From the NCBI GenBank assembly GCA_029465975.1, contig CM055753.1, positions 9,965,316 to 10,029,315 on the forward strand: a stretch of 64,000 nucleotides of DNA. Direction: 5' to 3'. The DNA is from Dallia pectoralis (taxonomy: Eukaryota; Chordata; Actinopteri; Esociformes; Umbridae). The notes beneath the pieces were generated by a model that did no database searches, was not told the origin of the DNA, and was given only the letters and a program-made list of their open reading frames with translations. Shown here one piece after another: positions 24,382 to 37,733 of this stretch (position 1 is the first letter of the stretch; each line of letters begins with the position of its first letter). The translations under genes and the position numbers were made by a program.

Positions 24382-25067
24382 GAGGAAGGGAAGTGAGGAG
24401 AAATGGAGAGAGAAGTGAGGAGAAATGGAGAGGGAAGTGAGGAGAAATGGAGAGAGAAGTGAGGAGAAATGGAGAGGGAAGTGAGGAGAAATGGAGAGGG
24501 AAGTGAGGAGAAATGGAGAGGGAAGTGAGGAGAAATGGAGAGGGAAGTGAGGAGAAATGGAGAGGGAAGTGAGGAGAAATGGAGAGAGAAGTGAGGAGAA
24601 ATGGAGAGGGAAGTGAGGAGAAATGGAGAGGGAAGTGAGGAGAAATGGAGAGGGAAGTGAGGAGAAATGGAGAGGGAAGTGAGGAGAAATGGAGAGGGAA
24701 GTGAGGAGAAATGGAGAGGGAAGTGAGGAGAAATGGAGAGGGAAGTGAGGAGAAATGGAGAGGGAAGTGAGGAGAAATGGAGAGGGAAGTGAGGAGAAAT
24801 GGAGAGAGAAGTGAGGAGAAATGGAGAGGGAAGTGAGGAGAAATGGAGAGGGAAGTGAGGAGAAATGGAGAGGGAAGTGAGGAGAAATGGAGAGGGAAGT
24901 GAGGAGAAATGGAGAGAGAAGTGAGGAGAAATGGAGAGGGAAGTGAGGAGAAATGGAGAGGGAAGTGAGGAGAAATGGAGAGGGAAGTGAGGAGAAATGG
25001 AGAGGGAAGTGAGGAGAAATGGAGAGGGAAGTGAGGAGAAATGGAGAGGGAAGTGAGGAGAAATGGA
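24382..25067. repeat. 22-bp purine minisatellite, about 31 copies
   Basis: Units are gaagtgaggagaaatggaga plus gg (or ag). All purine except the T residues on the plus strand. Highly homogeneous. Confidence 0.96.
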
Positions 25068-25484
25068 GCCTCTATCATAACAGACTGAAACCTCTATCAT
25101 TACAGACTGGAGCCTCTATCATAACAGACTGAAGCCTCTATCATAACAGACTGGAGCCTCTATCATTACAGACTGAAGCCTCTATCATAACAGACTGACG
25201 CCTCTATCATAACAGACTGGAGCCTCTATCATTACAGACTGAAGCCTCTATCATAACAGACTGACGCCTCTATCATAACAGACTGAAGCCTCTATCATAA
25301 CAGACTGACGCCTCTATCATAACAGACTGAAGCCTCTATCATAACAGACTGAAGCTTCTATCATAACAGACTGAAGCCTCTATCATAACAGACTGGAGCC
25401 TCTATCATTACAGACTGAAGCCTCTATCATAACAGACTGACGCCTCTATCATTACAGACTGAAGCCTCTATCAAAACAGACTGA
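25067..25484. repeat. 21-bp minisatellite, about 20 copies
   Basis: Units are gcctctatcataacagactg plus a, with variants cattacag and ctggag/ctgacg. Abuts the 22-bp array without a gap. Confidence 0.95.
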
Positions 25485-25930
25485 TGTTTTCCAACAGAGT
25501 ACCTCATGTTCAGACAACACAGTTCTCATTATGCTATTCTTTAAGTGTGGTACATGAAAATACTAGCCAATACTAGCCAATCCATAATACGTCTTTTCTT
25601 CTAAAAAGGCTATTAGAAAGAAACCGGGTTCCTCCAATTGGCCTGCACAGTATATCTGCCTAATTGGTAGAAGACGAGAAATCAAACAGAACGAGAGGCT
25701 ATAGAAGAATGGCCATTATGTAGTTAATTATTTCTTGGCCTGAGGTCTTCTACTCTGCCCAGGATGCTGCGGTGGAACTCAAGGCGGACGCGTGGGGGGG
25801 GGGGTTACTAATTGTGTGAAGCCAGAGTGCATCGGAGCATCAGGGCGAAGATAAAACCTGATCCAGTATATCAAGTCAAAGGGCCAGCGCGGTGAAAGAG
25901 GGGTTAGGATGGGTGTAGAGCTGGAGTAGT
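25485..25930. other. Intronic sequence, no gene seen
   Basis: A G11-12 run lies at about 25794. Nothing else recognised. Confidence 0.5.
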
Positions 25931-25937
25931 GTGGCAT

Positions 25938-26045
25938 GTGTGTGTGTGTGAACATGTGTGTGTGTGTGAACGTGTGTGTGTGAACATGTGTGTGTGAACA
26001 TGTGTGTGTGAGCATGCGTGTGTGCACACACACACACACACACAA
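25938..26045. repeat. TG/CA-rich repeat
   Basis: tgtgtgtgtgaacatg-type units followed by a (CA)n. Confidence 0.85.
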
Positions 26046-26163
26046 ACATAAACAGACACACACTTGACTGTAGGGATCTAGGAATCCCTTGTTGCACACC
26101 ATTCTGTTCACAAGTACACATGCACGTTCCTCCGTCATACAAGCTGCAAAACCCCAGGAACTG

Positions 26164-26632
26164 TCTCTCTACAAAACCCTCTCTCTCCCACCCTCTCTCT
26201 CTCCCACCCTCTCTCTCTCCCACCCTCTCTCTCTCCCACCCTCTGTCCCACTATCTCTCTCTCCCACCATCTCTCCCACCCTCTGTCCCACTATCTCTCT
26301 CTCCCACCCTCTCTCTCTCCCACCATCTCTCCCACCCTCTGTCCCACTATCTCTCTCTCCCACTATCTCTCTCTCCCACCCTCTCTCTCTCCCACCCTCT
26401 CTCTCTCCCACCCTCTCTCCCACCCTCTCTCCCACTATCTCTCTCTCCCACCCTCTCTCTCTCCCACCCTCTCTCTCTCCCACCCTCTCTCTCTCCCACC
26501 CTCTCTCTCTCCCACCCTCTCTCCCACCATCTCTCCCGCCCTCTCTCCCACCATCTCTCCCACCATCTCTCCCGCCCTCTCTCCCACCATCTCTCCCACC
26601 CTCTGTCCCACTATCTCTCTCTCCCACCCTCC
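26164..26632. repeat. Pyrimidine minisatellite (ctctctctcccacc)
   Basis: Units of 12-16 bp such as ctctctctcccaccct. About 470 nt of nearly pure C/T with only A interruptions. Confidence 0.9.
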
Positions 26633-27057
26633 CCCAATCCCCCTCGTCCAAACACTTATTCTGTCCTTGATACATGGCTTTAGTCAGGACAGGTTCTTCC
26701 AGGTTTCTACTCAGGAATCCCATTTTCAAACCTAGGACAGCATCCTAAATGGTGCCCTAGCCTCCGGGCATGCACCCATGTTTAATCTAGGGTACTACAT
26801 TGAAATAGTGTGCAGTGTAGGACACGGGCATATCCTTTGTCTGTTTCTGTTTAGTGGCCAAGGTCAAGGACCGACGTTGGAATACATAAAACAGACGTGA
26901 TCCCAGATATCTGTCAGCTCCCACATGGACTCTGTCGCGTATCTCAGCCATTAATTCATTTTCCTATCGCGGTGATGCAGTGTTGCCAGGGACAACGCCA
27001 TCTATACATTCCACTGTATGTTTTCAAAGCCAGCGTGGCGCTTCCTCTGAAAATTAC
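26633..27057. other. Intronic sequence with one dispersed short repeat
   Basis: A degenerate copy of the dispersed repeat lies at about 26735-26815 (cctaaatggtgccctag). No gene. Confidence 0.45.
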
Positions 27058-27390
27058 AGCCCTGTTCCTCTCAATCTGTTCCTCTCAATCTGTTCCCATC
27101 TATCTGTTCCCCTCTATCTGTTCCACTCTATCTGGTCCTCTCAATCTGTTCCCCTCTATCTGTTCCCCTCTATCTGTTCCCCTCTATCTGTTCCCCTCTA
27201 TCTGTTCCCCTCTATCTGTTCCCCTCTATCTGTTCCCCTCTATCTGTTCCCCTCTATCTGTTCCCCTCAATCTGTTCCCCTCTATCTGTTCCCCTCTATC
27301 TGTTCCCCTCTATCTGTTCCCCTCTATCTGTTCCTCTCAATCTGTTCCCCTCTATCTGTTCTCCTCTGTCTGTTCCCCGCTATCTGCTCA
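27058..27390. repeat. 14-bp minisatellite (tctatctgttcccc)
   Basis: About 23 copies of tctatctgttcccc with caatctg and ctctgtc variants. Confidence 0.93.
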
Positions 27391-27417
27391 GTGGCATCTG
27401 ACTGGTTTTGACTGGCA

Positions 27418-27568
27418 TGGAGAGCCCTCAAAGAAAGAGAGATTGAGAGAAGAGAACGTACAGAGAGAAAGGATAAAGTGTAGAGAGAAAGAAATAAGTT
27501 CAGAGAGAGGAGAGAGGAGAGAGATGAGAGGAGAAAGGAGAGAGAAGGAGAGAGGAGAGAGGAGAGAA
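27418..27568. repeat. GA-rich tract
   Basis: agagagaggagagagg-type purine sequence between two arrays. Confidence 0.8.
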
Positions 27569-27842
27569 ATACCCGTATCTCTACATCTCACCCTACTGTT
27601 GTATCTCCTCTACACGTATCTCTACATCTCACCCTACTGTTGTATCTCCCCTACACGTATCTCTACATCTCACCCTACTGTTGTATCTCCTCTACACGTA
27701 TCTCTACATCTCACCCTACTGTTGTATCTCCTCTACCCGTATCTCTACATCTCACCCTACTGTTGTATCTCCTCTACACGTATCTCTACATCTCACCCTA
27801 CTGTTGTATCTCCCCTACACGTATCTCTACATCTCTCACCTT
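27569..27842. repeat. 41-bp minisatellite, about 6-7 copies
   Basis: Units run gttgtatctcctctacacgt, atctctacatctcaccctac, t. Near-identical copies. Confidence 0.93.
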
Positions 27843-28670
27843 ACTGTCATCTCTCTCTGATATGACCCCTTCCCTGTCCTCTCCTCGTTATTTATTTCAA
27901 TCCGGGCCATGGGCAAAACGAGTGTTCCACATAGGCACTAGGGTTTCATTGCGGACACGCCTGTTGTCCTGTTGGCGACCTAATGAGGTATTGTGTAAAA
28001 CCAGACGACCACCCTGTGGTTGGCAGCGGCGGTGGGCGGCGCCTCCGTAGTCATACGTTCTTCTCTCCTCAGTGATTGATGATTGTGGGCTGGTGACTGG
28101 TTTGCTTCCCCGCTACGGTTTAAACATGCAGCTAGCCGGGTTGATTAATCTGCGTCCCGGTTGGAGGATTCGTGCCCGCTCGCGATCGCCGTAAAGCGAG
28201 TTGCGCTCCAAAACCCTACGCCGTGTGAAGGCCCTCCAACGGGACGAATCGCAGTGCTTCCACCCAAAAAAAGCAAACAACCCTCACTCCGCTAATTGGT
28301 CAGCCTCTCCTGTTGTGATTGCACGGACGGGCGGGAGCCATTTTACATTGTTTGATTCTCGTCCCGGGTGCCTGGCGTGACCAAGCCTAGTGCCTCAGGT
28401 GCCTAAACACGTTCTCTTCCTCAGTCTGCAGGTTCCCCCTGTAACACACGGAGCGATGGGATTGGACGAAGCTCGGGCACATGGCTGTCGGACAACACTG
28501 TCTGACATGAGGACCTGACGTCTGACACCATGTTGCCATAGCTACCAGAAAGAGAGGGAGAGAGGCAGAGTTGGAGAAGACGAGCCCTGCAAGACGGCGA
28601 AGGCAATTTAGTGTGCACAGGAACGAGCGAGCTGGCAAAAGAGAACTGGTACTCCATAAAAGAGAAGAGG
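27843..28670. other. Intronic sequence, no gene seen
   Basis: Somewhat CpG-rich at about 28010-28260. No gene recognised. Confidence 0.5.
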
Positions 28671-28710
28671 AGAGAAAGAAAGAAAGAGAGAAAGAGAGCG
28701 AGAAAGTGAG

Positions 28711-28752
<42 letters not shown>
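28671..28752. repeat. GA microsatellite
   Basis: gaaagaaagagaga leading into a pure (GA)n. Confidence 0.88.
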
Positions 28753-28754
<2 letters not shown>

Positions 28755-29690
28755 GTGTCTAGAAGTTTATTTGAAGACTGTCTGGCTGATGGAATCTCGT
28801 CTAGAAGCGTTGGTGGAATATTTTGAAGCAGGATGTCATAAGGCACTTCATCAAAAAAGCTTTTAAATAAAACAGACCAGGGCCTAAAAATAAGACATGC
28901 CTCATTACACGAGAAGCAAACGTCTGCATTTACGCCAACTACCCAGACAGCGAGATAAAAGCCAAACGACGAGGATGAGCGAGATGAAAGAAGCAGCCCG
29001 GCATGTGCTTTTTTCCCCTCTCAACTTGTCGATCTTCAAACTGAAACAAAATGGCTGCTGCCGGAGCCAGGTTTTTTCTCCCCGTCGTCCCACCGCCATG
29101 TTTGTGTAAGGCAAACGTTTAACTCGCACACTGTATATCGTCTTTTTGTGTGGCGTCTCGTGCCGTTAGAAATCCATGGCAGCTTAAAGTAGGTCACCAA
29201 AGCCTTTCAGAGCGTCTCCTCACAGTCGAGCATCAAAAATGCATGAATACACTGAGTTCTCAACCGTCTGCCCACTGAATGTCGGGGTGTCTATAAAGTA
29301 TGCGCTCTGTTATCCCGAGACCCCAAAAATCGCCCTGTTACTGTAGCTGTTCGTTCGTGTGGCAGAAAACCACTTCCTGTTTCGCTGGCTATTACACAGA
29401 AGTCAGTTCGGGAATGTTTGATTGCCGACCTCTTAATCCTAATGGTGTGAATGGGGTTGGGCGCCGTGGAGACATCAGAGTGAAGTGAAGCGATGAAAAT
29501 GGAGGAGGAAAAGGGCTTAATGGTTGAACAGTGTCTCCGAGATGCTGAGAGGACGATGGTATCTACAGAGAAACTGTAACGTTTGATCGTTCCAATAGGG
29601 AAGAGCACACAGACAACAGAAAGGACATCCTTTGATTCAAATCATGGCCTTGGAGTCAAAAAAGGATGTTTGTCTATGTGTGAGTCGGTC
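28753..29690. other. Intronic sequence, no gene seen
   Basis: Nothing recognised on either strand. Confidence 0.5.
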
Positions 29691-29698
29691 TGAATGTT

Positions 29699-30392
29699 CA
29701 AACCACACAATACGGTCCTGAATCAACCACACAATACGGTCCTGAATCAACCACACACTACGGTCCTGAATCAACCACACACTACGGACCTGAATCAATC
29801 ACACACTACGGACCTGAATCAACCACACAATACGGTCCTGAATCAACCACACAATACGGTCCTGAATCAACCACACACTACGGTCCTGAATCAACCACAC
29901 AATACGGACCTGAATCAACCACACTATACGGGCCTGAATCAACCACACCCACTACGGACTGAATCAACCACACAATACGGTCCTGAATCAACCACACAAT
30001 ACGGTCCTGAATCAACCACACAATACGGTCCTGAATCAACCACACACTACGGACCTGAATCAACCACACAATACGGTCCTGAATCTACCACACAATACAG
30101 GCCTGAATCAACCACACACTACGGACCTGAATCAACCACACAATACGGTCCTGAATCAACCACACAATACGGGCCTGAATCAACCACACAATACGGGCCT
30201 GAATCAACCACACACTACGGACCTGAATCAACCACACACTACGGGCCTGAATCAACCACACAATACGGTCCTGAATCAACCACACACTACGGACCTGAAT
30301 CAACCACACAATATGGTCCTGAATCAACCACACAATATGGTCCTGAATCAACCACACAATACGGTCCTGTATCAACCACACAATGTGTTCTA
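29699..30392. repeat. 24-bp minisatellite, about 29 copies
   Basis: Units are tgaatcaaccacacaatacg plus gtcc, ggcc or gacc. The period is a multiple of three, so long open frames arise. Confidence 0.95.
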
Positions 30393-30513
30393 ATGTGGAA
30401 TTGCAGTAATAATGACACAAAAGTAACAACATTCCGACAAACGAAGAAGAAGAATAGGAGACACATTTAGTGGTCTCCCTAGGCAACAGGTCGGCATGCT
30501 CTCCACGCACAAG

Positions 30514-30558
30514 GGTGTGTGTGTGTGTGTGTGTATGTGTGTGTGTGTGTGTATGTGC

Positions 30559-30595
<37 letters not shown>

Positions 30596-30600
30596 CGTGT
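30514..30600. repeat. TG/CG microsatellite
   Basis: gtgtgtgtgt with tgtatg and gcgcgtgcg interruptions. Confidence 0.88.
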
Positions 30601-31529
30601 CTGCACCACACACACCCCACTGACATGTGCAGAGGTGAATATATAAGACTGTTGCCAACATATCACGTCATATCACACATCCACAATCGACCTGTCACCT
30701 GTGAAAGAAATAGAATTTGCACCAGACGGGCATCATTAATGGAGGGAAGATTTATTCAGGGAACACTTCCCTGGTCAAATCCAGGGCAATAAGGGCCTAG
30801 TGTATTGGTTAACACCTCAGGTATGGCCGTAACCACACCAGACTGGCCCTCTGAAGAAACATACGTCAGTATTATGCGGAACTGTTTTGTTTTTTACATT
30901 TTTTCATATCAGGAACAATCTTGATCTCTGTGAAAAACGACTGGCCTTTGAGACACACTCTCGTTCATTGACTCTGGGGGGGGACGTTCAAACATAAAGC
31001 GCCATTGCCATTGGTGTCACGAGTGAAGACCTTTTCCTCACTCTGGGTGTTTTTCAGTTGGCCCACTTTAGTCGCTTCATTAATCACTCGCACCAGGTTC
31101 CAGTTGTTAATGAGCAGGGCTACTTAAGTCACTGGGTGTGGTTGCACTTTACTGAGCATTGTTTTAATGTCACACGGTATGGTGGGAGTATGAATTGGTT
31201 CGTTTTGTCAGAGGTATTTCGCTGTTTTTGTATAATTGCAGTTGCTTTATGTAAGCACGCTTTTTTTTATTAACAGTAGGTATATGTTCTCCGTTAAGTG
31301 TGGTGTTTGTTTACAGTTTTGTATTAAAGTTTGAATTAAAACCATTGAACATTTGTTCAAACGCAGCTTTTGTTTATATTCAGGCTGAAGTCAATTAATC
31401 ATTTTACCTTTAATACTAGGTATGCTAACCAGCAACATTAAAGTAAAATACTTTTTTTGTCAAAACTCTGTGTCATTATTGCGTATGTGTGAACACACAA
31501 AAAGAAAACTACTGGGAAGCAGCTTCTGT
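30601..31529. other. Intronic sequence, no gene seen
   Basis: AT-richer toward the right. Nothing recognised. Confidence 0.5.
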
Positions 31530-31965
31530 TTGGACAACCAGTGTTTAATTAGTCTACTTGTGTTTGTTTAGACTACCTGTGTTTGTTTAGACTACCTGTG
31601 TATGTTTAGACTACCCGTGTTTGTTTAGACTACCCGTGTTTGTTTAGACTACCTGTGTATGTTTAGACTACCTGTGTATGTTTAGACTACCTGTGTTTGT
31701 TTAGACTACCTGTGTATGTTTAGACTACCTGTGTATGTTTAGACTACCCGTGTTTGTTTAGACTACCTGTGTTTGTTTAGACTACCTGTGTTTTTTTAGA
31801 CAACCTGTGTTTGTTTAGACTACCAGTGTTTGTTTAGTCTACCTGTGTATGTTTAGACTACCTGTGTATGTTTAGACTACCTGTGTTTGTTTAGACTACC
31901 CGTTTTTGTTTAGACTACCAGTGTTTGTTTAGACTACCTGTGTTTGTTTAGACTACCAATGTAGG
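31530..31965. repeat. 19-bp minisatellite, about 22 copies
   Basis: Units actacctgtgtttgtttag, with cccgtg and tgtatg variants. Confidence 0.94.
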
Positions 31966-32347
31966 GATTTTTCACTTTTTGAACATTTTAAGCTCAGTCA
32001 AATCGACTACCATTGTTTGTGGGATTTAGGTCATGGTGACCAGGGGAAGTACCTAAAGCAGCGGAGAGCTCCTGTCATGACTCACTGATCTTCTCTCATG
32101 TCCTGGTGGTGCCATTTTGCCTCCCCTGGTATTCACATGTCCCTTATTTATTCTCAAGAGCAGATAACTAATGGTCGGTGAAAAAAACAGCACATTGTGC
32201 TTGTTGTTGGGTAACATGTCTATGGGTGGTGGGAAATGCTTAGGATAGTGTGTGTGTGTGTGTGTTTGGGAGCACATGTCTTTACAAGGATGGCGACATA
32301 TGAAAAATCTGCCCATGTTAACATCTTTGCTGGTCCCAACAAGGCAA

Positions 32348-32404
<57 letters not shown>

Positions 32405-32895
32405 TGCGTGCGCGTGCGTGGGTGCGTGCGTGTGTGTGTGAGGTGAGTGAGGTCTACAGCAGAGAGCAGCTCCCATCACGACAGCCAGTTAATGAATAAA
32501 ATAGCAGATGAGATGAACTACTTTCATCAGCCTGGCGTCAACATGCACCACTAACTCCGGGACTGCTGCCCGCCTGCCTGCCTGCCTGCCCGCCCGCCTG
32601 CCTGCCTGCCTGCTTGCCATCGCCCCACTCTCCCCACCGTAAGGGGAGGCACCACCGTAAATATTCAGCATGCCAAGAAGAGGGGATGACAAACAAGACA
32701 GAAGAGTAAAGAGGGGATGTGAGAGCCTGTGGACACGCAAACAAAAGGGAGTGCCGACATATTTCACGTCTGACCGGGGATTGAGGAGAGATTTGGGAAA
32801 CCCGGGACCCTCCGTCATCCGTTCTCCAGTCCCCAGAGACCCGGGACCCTCTATCATCCGTTATTCCCGTAAAGACCGTGCCAATCTGTCATCCG
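31966..32895. other. Intronic sequence with small repeats
   Basis: (TG)n/(TGCG)n at 32250-32268 and 32348-32441, and (CCTG)n/(CCCG)n at about 32568-32617. No gene. Confidence 0.6.
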
Positions 32896-32900
32896 TTAAC

Positions 32901-33175
32901 CCCAGGGAGGAGGAAGTGGGGAAGAGGTCGTGGGGGAGGAGGCCTGTGGAAGAGGCCGTGGGGAGGAGGCCGTGGGGAGGAGGCCGAGGGGAGGAGGCCG
33001 AGGGGAGAAGGCCGAGGGGAGGAGGCCTGTGGAAGAGGCTGTGGGGGAGGAGGCCGTGGGGAAGAGGCCGTGGGGAGGAGGCCGGGGGGAGGAGGCCTGT
33101 GAGGAGGAGGCCTGTGGAAGAGGCTGTGGGGGAGGAGCCTGGGCAGGTGCCTCGGGGAGGGGAGGAGCCTGGGGG
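32901..33175. repeat. G-rich minisatellite (gaggaggccgtgggg)
   Basis: Units of 15-18 bp such as gaggaggccgtgggg and gaggaggcctgtggaaga. The plus strand has many GG/GGGG runs, so G-quadruplex formation is plausible. Confidence 0.9.
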
Positions 33176-33373
33176 GACGCTGTGCGTTATTGGCCCGGCG
33201 TTCATAGATCAGGTGTGTGTCTCGCTGCGAGTCCCAGTTGTTATAACTGTTGGGTTGCTATGGTGACACAAATGTTGAGGAGTCGTTGGTGTCAAACAGC
33301 GGTATTCCTGTAGTGGCATTTACCTATTTGCATTGGTTCACTGCCCAAATATGGATAATGTGCCTGTGTGAGT

Positions 33374-33512
33374 GTGTGTGTGAGAGAGAGAGACAGGAAG
33401 AGAAGAATACAAAGAGAGAGATTGAGGTAGAGAGAGAGAGAGGGAGAGACAGAGAGACAAGGAGAGAGAGAGAGGGAGAGAGACAAAGGGAGAAAGAGAG
33501 ATGGGGAAGGAG
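33374..33512. repeat. GA-rich tract
   Basis: gagagagaga with gacag and gagg interruptions. Confidence 0.85.
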
Positions 33513-33623
33513 AGCTGCTGTCGTTTCAATGGTTGCAAAATGTCTGCTTTTTAGAAAGAACCACGTCTTAATGGATCAAATCATGAAGTTGATGTTCTAT
33601 TGTCATGTATTCAGATTGTGTGG

Positions 33624-34068
33624 TCACCTCTAAACATGCAGCTTTATGTCAGATTACCTCTAAACATACACAGCTTTATGTGGTCACCTCTAAACATGCA
33701 CAGCTTTATGTGGTCACCTCTAAACATGCACACAGCTTTATGTGGTCACCTCTAAACATGCACAGCTTTATGTGGTCACCTCTAAACATGCACAGCTTTA
33801 TGTGGTCACCTCTAAACATGCACACAGCTTTATGTGGTCACCTCTAAACATGCACAGCTTTATGTGGTCACCTCTAAACATGCACAGCTTTATGTGGTCA
33901 CCTCTTAACATACACAGCTTTATGTGGTCACCTCTAAACATGCACAGCTTTATGTGGTCACCTCTAAACATGCACAGCTTTATGTGGTCACCTCTAAACA
34001 TGCACAGCTTTATGTGGTCACCTCTAAACATGCACACAGCTTTATGTGGTCACCTCTAAACATGCACG
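33624..34068. repeat. 30-bp minisatellite, about 15 copies
   Basis: Units are cctctaaacatgcacagctt plus tatgtggtca, some with an extra ca (32 bp). Confidence 0.95.
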
Positions 34069-36860
34069 GCTTCTCAGGTTATCTAGTCACAAAAACTTGA
34101 GAGGCCTCAGTGTCCCCAACAACGACCACAGAGCAAATAAACCCGTCTTCATCATTACGCAGGAGCTCTCTCACACACACAAACACACACACAAACACAC
34201 ACACAACCCTACCTCTAAATCATTCCAGCACATGTCTATAAACAAGTCCAACCTGGGCACGTAGAGACGCGTGTGTGTCCCCTGTGTCACACTGTGTTAA
34301 TAGACTACCGTGCATCAGCATTTCAGCAAACCTAGGTCATGCTACCCCGTCATTTCCAGCCGCCATTCTGTTTTTTTTTTGCACAATTATAATAAAAGTC
34401 ATACTGCTTTGGAACTCAGTGACTCAACCAACGTGAACTCCAGACAGAGAATATAATTATCGCTGTTGTTGTGCGGTTGTCGCCGTCATCAAAGAAATGA
34501 ACGAACGCCGTCGCCCTTCGCTCTATGTTGGTCGACGTCCTCGGCTCCGTGGTTGACTTTGGGTCGAGCTGTGCTTTTTATTCACGGCCCGTGAATCATG
34601 GCCACAGTTTAGAGGGACTCTCTCTTTCTGCACCCCACCCCATCAGTTAGCCCGCAACGGATCACAAGTTCCTTCCTCACTTTACCACGTCTCTCTCCAT
34701 ATCCACAACAGTTGTGATTTGACATTTGATTCCGGGGGACCTGTTTTTCAGATGTTCTGGAACAGTAAATCCTTCAAGTGGACCACTAGGTGTTCTCCAG
34801 GTGAACTGGAATCCCTCACATTAACTCGCTTCGGGTTCGTTTTGTCCTCTTGCCTAAACTTAATACAGGGTTTTTCGACCCCAGTCCAGGGCCGAAACCA
34901 CTCTCACGCTCCCAACGATGTGTGTGACCTGTACAGGCGAGCAGGTCCACTAATGGGCATCTGGGCGGACATTAGAACTGTCTGAGACAGTGACCAGTTA
35001 AACATAATGAGAACAATTCCCCTATTCCCCCGGAAGAGAGAGTGGAAAGGTACTCGGGAGACTGAGGAACTATTAGCTGTTAACCACAAAGAGACAGAGA
35101 GAAAAAGACGAGGGAGAGAGAAAGGAGGGAGCAAATGAAGTGTTAACAGAACACATCCTCTAATCACCGTTCTGACTTCGTCATTCGTTATTTCTTCCAT
35201 GAAAGACCGGAACGTTTTAAAGGAAACCCGCGTGACCTGGGCGGCTCAGGGATTAGACCAAAGACCCGTCGGTGTGCTTCTCAGAGGCCCTCAACGCCGG
35301 GCTCCCAGCAGTCCTCATCTGACCCTCTCAAACGCCGGAGGGACCCGGAGGAGGAAACGTCATCCAGTTGAGTGTCGCTTAGCTGCGATTAATAAATCAG
35401 GTGGTGAATCTGGCTGCGGAGAGGCATTAACGGCAGGCTATATGAAATGTTAACGCCCTACGGCACATGGAGGTTCGGGACAGGCAGTCTAAAGGCCGCT
35501 GGGGCCGGAGCTTGTTACCTTTCCCGGCTCTGCACATTGTGTCAGTTGAGTTCGGGTGTCTTTTTCCGCGGTGATGTGGAACAGGCTCGGAAGAGAGGCG
35601 AGGCAATAAACGGAATTCATCATTAATGTTTGTAAATGTCACACAGAATAGATTTCTCCGCGTGCAGTACACATCGTTCATCGCGAAGGTGAACAATGTA
35701 GGCACAAAGGCAAATACTTTTTCATACATTTTTTTCTGATCAAATCATTTTTCGCAGGCTCTTTTTGGGTTTTCCTGGCATTAGTTAGTGGTCGACCATT
35801 TCAGTGAAATATTTGTCGAATCGACGATTTCATCTCCGATGAATTGGAATGTATGTTTTTTTATAAATGCAATTCTTACTAATATATTCTACTGAATGTA
35901 ATTGTAACTGTTTGAATATTCGTAAGTCGCTCCATAGCGCAGTTTTATTTCATTACAGTTTATGGTTTTCGTTCGTTGTTTCGCGTTTGCTTCAGTAATA
36001 AATACCACGAATACCTGTTCTGTGTGTGGCTTCTTCCTGCACTTCACCCATCAAGTACGAGACACAATACCTCTGTTTCCATATATACTTGCTGTGAATA
36101 TTAATTCATTTTGATCAAAAGCCTTCCACAAACAATTGTTCGAGTGGGGCCCCGAATCTCTTCACACTCAGGGGTTTCGGATAAACCGCGCTGGTACGTT
36201 TACATCACATTGTGTGCAGTTATCTGACGATGTCATTCATGTGTGTCCAATAAGGCTCTTGCTGTCGTACCGGGCCCCTCCCAGCTCGCTCCCATCACCG
36301 TTAAATATGAGAGATAAACAGTAATTAATTTAATATGGGATTGATTAAATGGCCGTGTTTCAGAAAGGCCTTATAAATCATGCGAGATCCATCAGGCTGT
36401 TTTCGTGTTTATTTCACGGCCGGTGTGAGTAAACATAGCTTAGATTTGAGTAAAACCTGCATTATAAATAAATATATTACACTTCCTGAAATAATCAATG
36501 CACAACAAGTCTCCGTCGACATTGGCCTCAGATGAACTCTGAAATAAACAGCGTTTCCAAATGGGCCCAATGAGAAACGGTGATTGAACGGGTGTCTCCC
36601 CTGAAAGGGTTAATCTGTTGCGGCGTAATCAGGATCCCCGGGACAACCGGGAGCACCCACGGCCCGGGTAATGATGATGCGTGACAGCAGATATCCCTGA
36701 GGTCACACCGTCCCCCATGGCTATTTGTCACGCCGCTGGTAAACACAACACAGGCTGATCGCAGACGGGCAGGACAGGGGGACGGGGAGAATGAGCTGCT
36801 GCGGGGAAACAGGAAGTTCACCAGTGACAAAAAACATCCTAGTTGTAACGTACCTAACCT
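34069..36860. other. Long intronic stretch without genes or arrays
   Basis: Contains a short CA tract at about 34166-34204. The region about 35700-36500 is AT-rich. No exon, RNA gene or element recognised. A conserved non-coding element could lie here but cannot be judged without alignment. Confidence 0.5.
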
Positions 36861-36956
36861 GGGTTTTTCCCTTATGGTGCCCTAATCTGTCCAATAGACC
36901 CTGGACAAAAGTAGGGTACAACATGGGGCATAGGAATCCATTTGGGATGCTGGGCA

Positions 36957-37188
36957 TACTCTCCCTCCTCCACACTCCCCTCCCTCCTCCACCCTTCTCT
37001 CCCTCCTCCACCCTCCCCTCTCTCCTCCACCCTCCCCTCTCTCCTCCGCCTTTCTCTCCCTCCTCCACCCTCCCCTCTCTCCTCCACCCTCCGCTCTCTC
37101 CTCCACCCTCCACCCTCCTCTCCCTCCTCCACCCTCCCCTCTCTCCACCCTTCTCTCCCTCCTCCACCCTCCCCTCCACCGTCACAGC
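36957..37188. repeat. Pyrimidine minisatellite (ctccctcctccaccctcccct)
   Basis: Irregular units around 15-23 bp of ctcctccaccctccc type. Preceded by a dispersed-repeat copy (36862-36955). Confidence 0.88.
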
Positions 37189-37280
37189 CGACTGAGGACT
37201 GGGCCCAGAGAGCACCACTGTTACTGTGATTGCAAGTGGCAGGCCTATCCCAGTTTATTTTCTTTCCTTTCGTAAAGCCT

Positions 37281-37642
37281 AAGGGGAGAAAGAGAGTGGG
37301 GGAGAGAAAGGAGGGAGACAGAGAGAGAGGGGAGAGGGAGAGAGAGAGAGAGAGAGAGGAGGGAGATAGAGAGAGAGAGAGGGAGACAGAGAGAGAGAGG
37401 GGGAGAGAGAGAGAGGAGGGAGACAGAGAGAGGGGGGGAGACAGAGAGGAGAGGAGGGAGACAGAGAGAGAGAAGGGGGGAGACAGAGAGAGAGGGGGGA
37501 GAGAGAGAGGGGGAGACAGAGAGAGAGAGGAGGGAGGAGGGAGACAGAGAGAGAGAGGAGGGAGAGAGAGAGAGAGGAGGGAGACAGAGAGAGAGAGAAG
37601 GAAGAGAGTGAAAGAGAGAGAGGAGGGAGACAGAGAGAGAGG

Positions 37643-37687
<45 letters not shown>

Positions 37688-37733
37688 CGAGAGAGGAGGG
37701 AGAGAGAGAGGGGGGAGACAGAGAGTGGGGGAG
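37281..37733. repeat. GA-rich purine tract (450 bp)
   Basis: gagagagaggagggagacag-type units, nearly pure purine on the plus strand. Confidence 0.93.
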
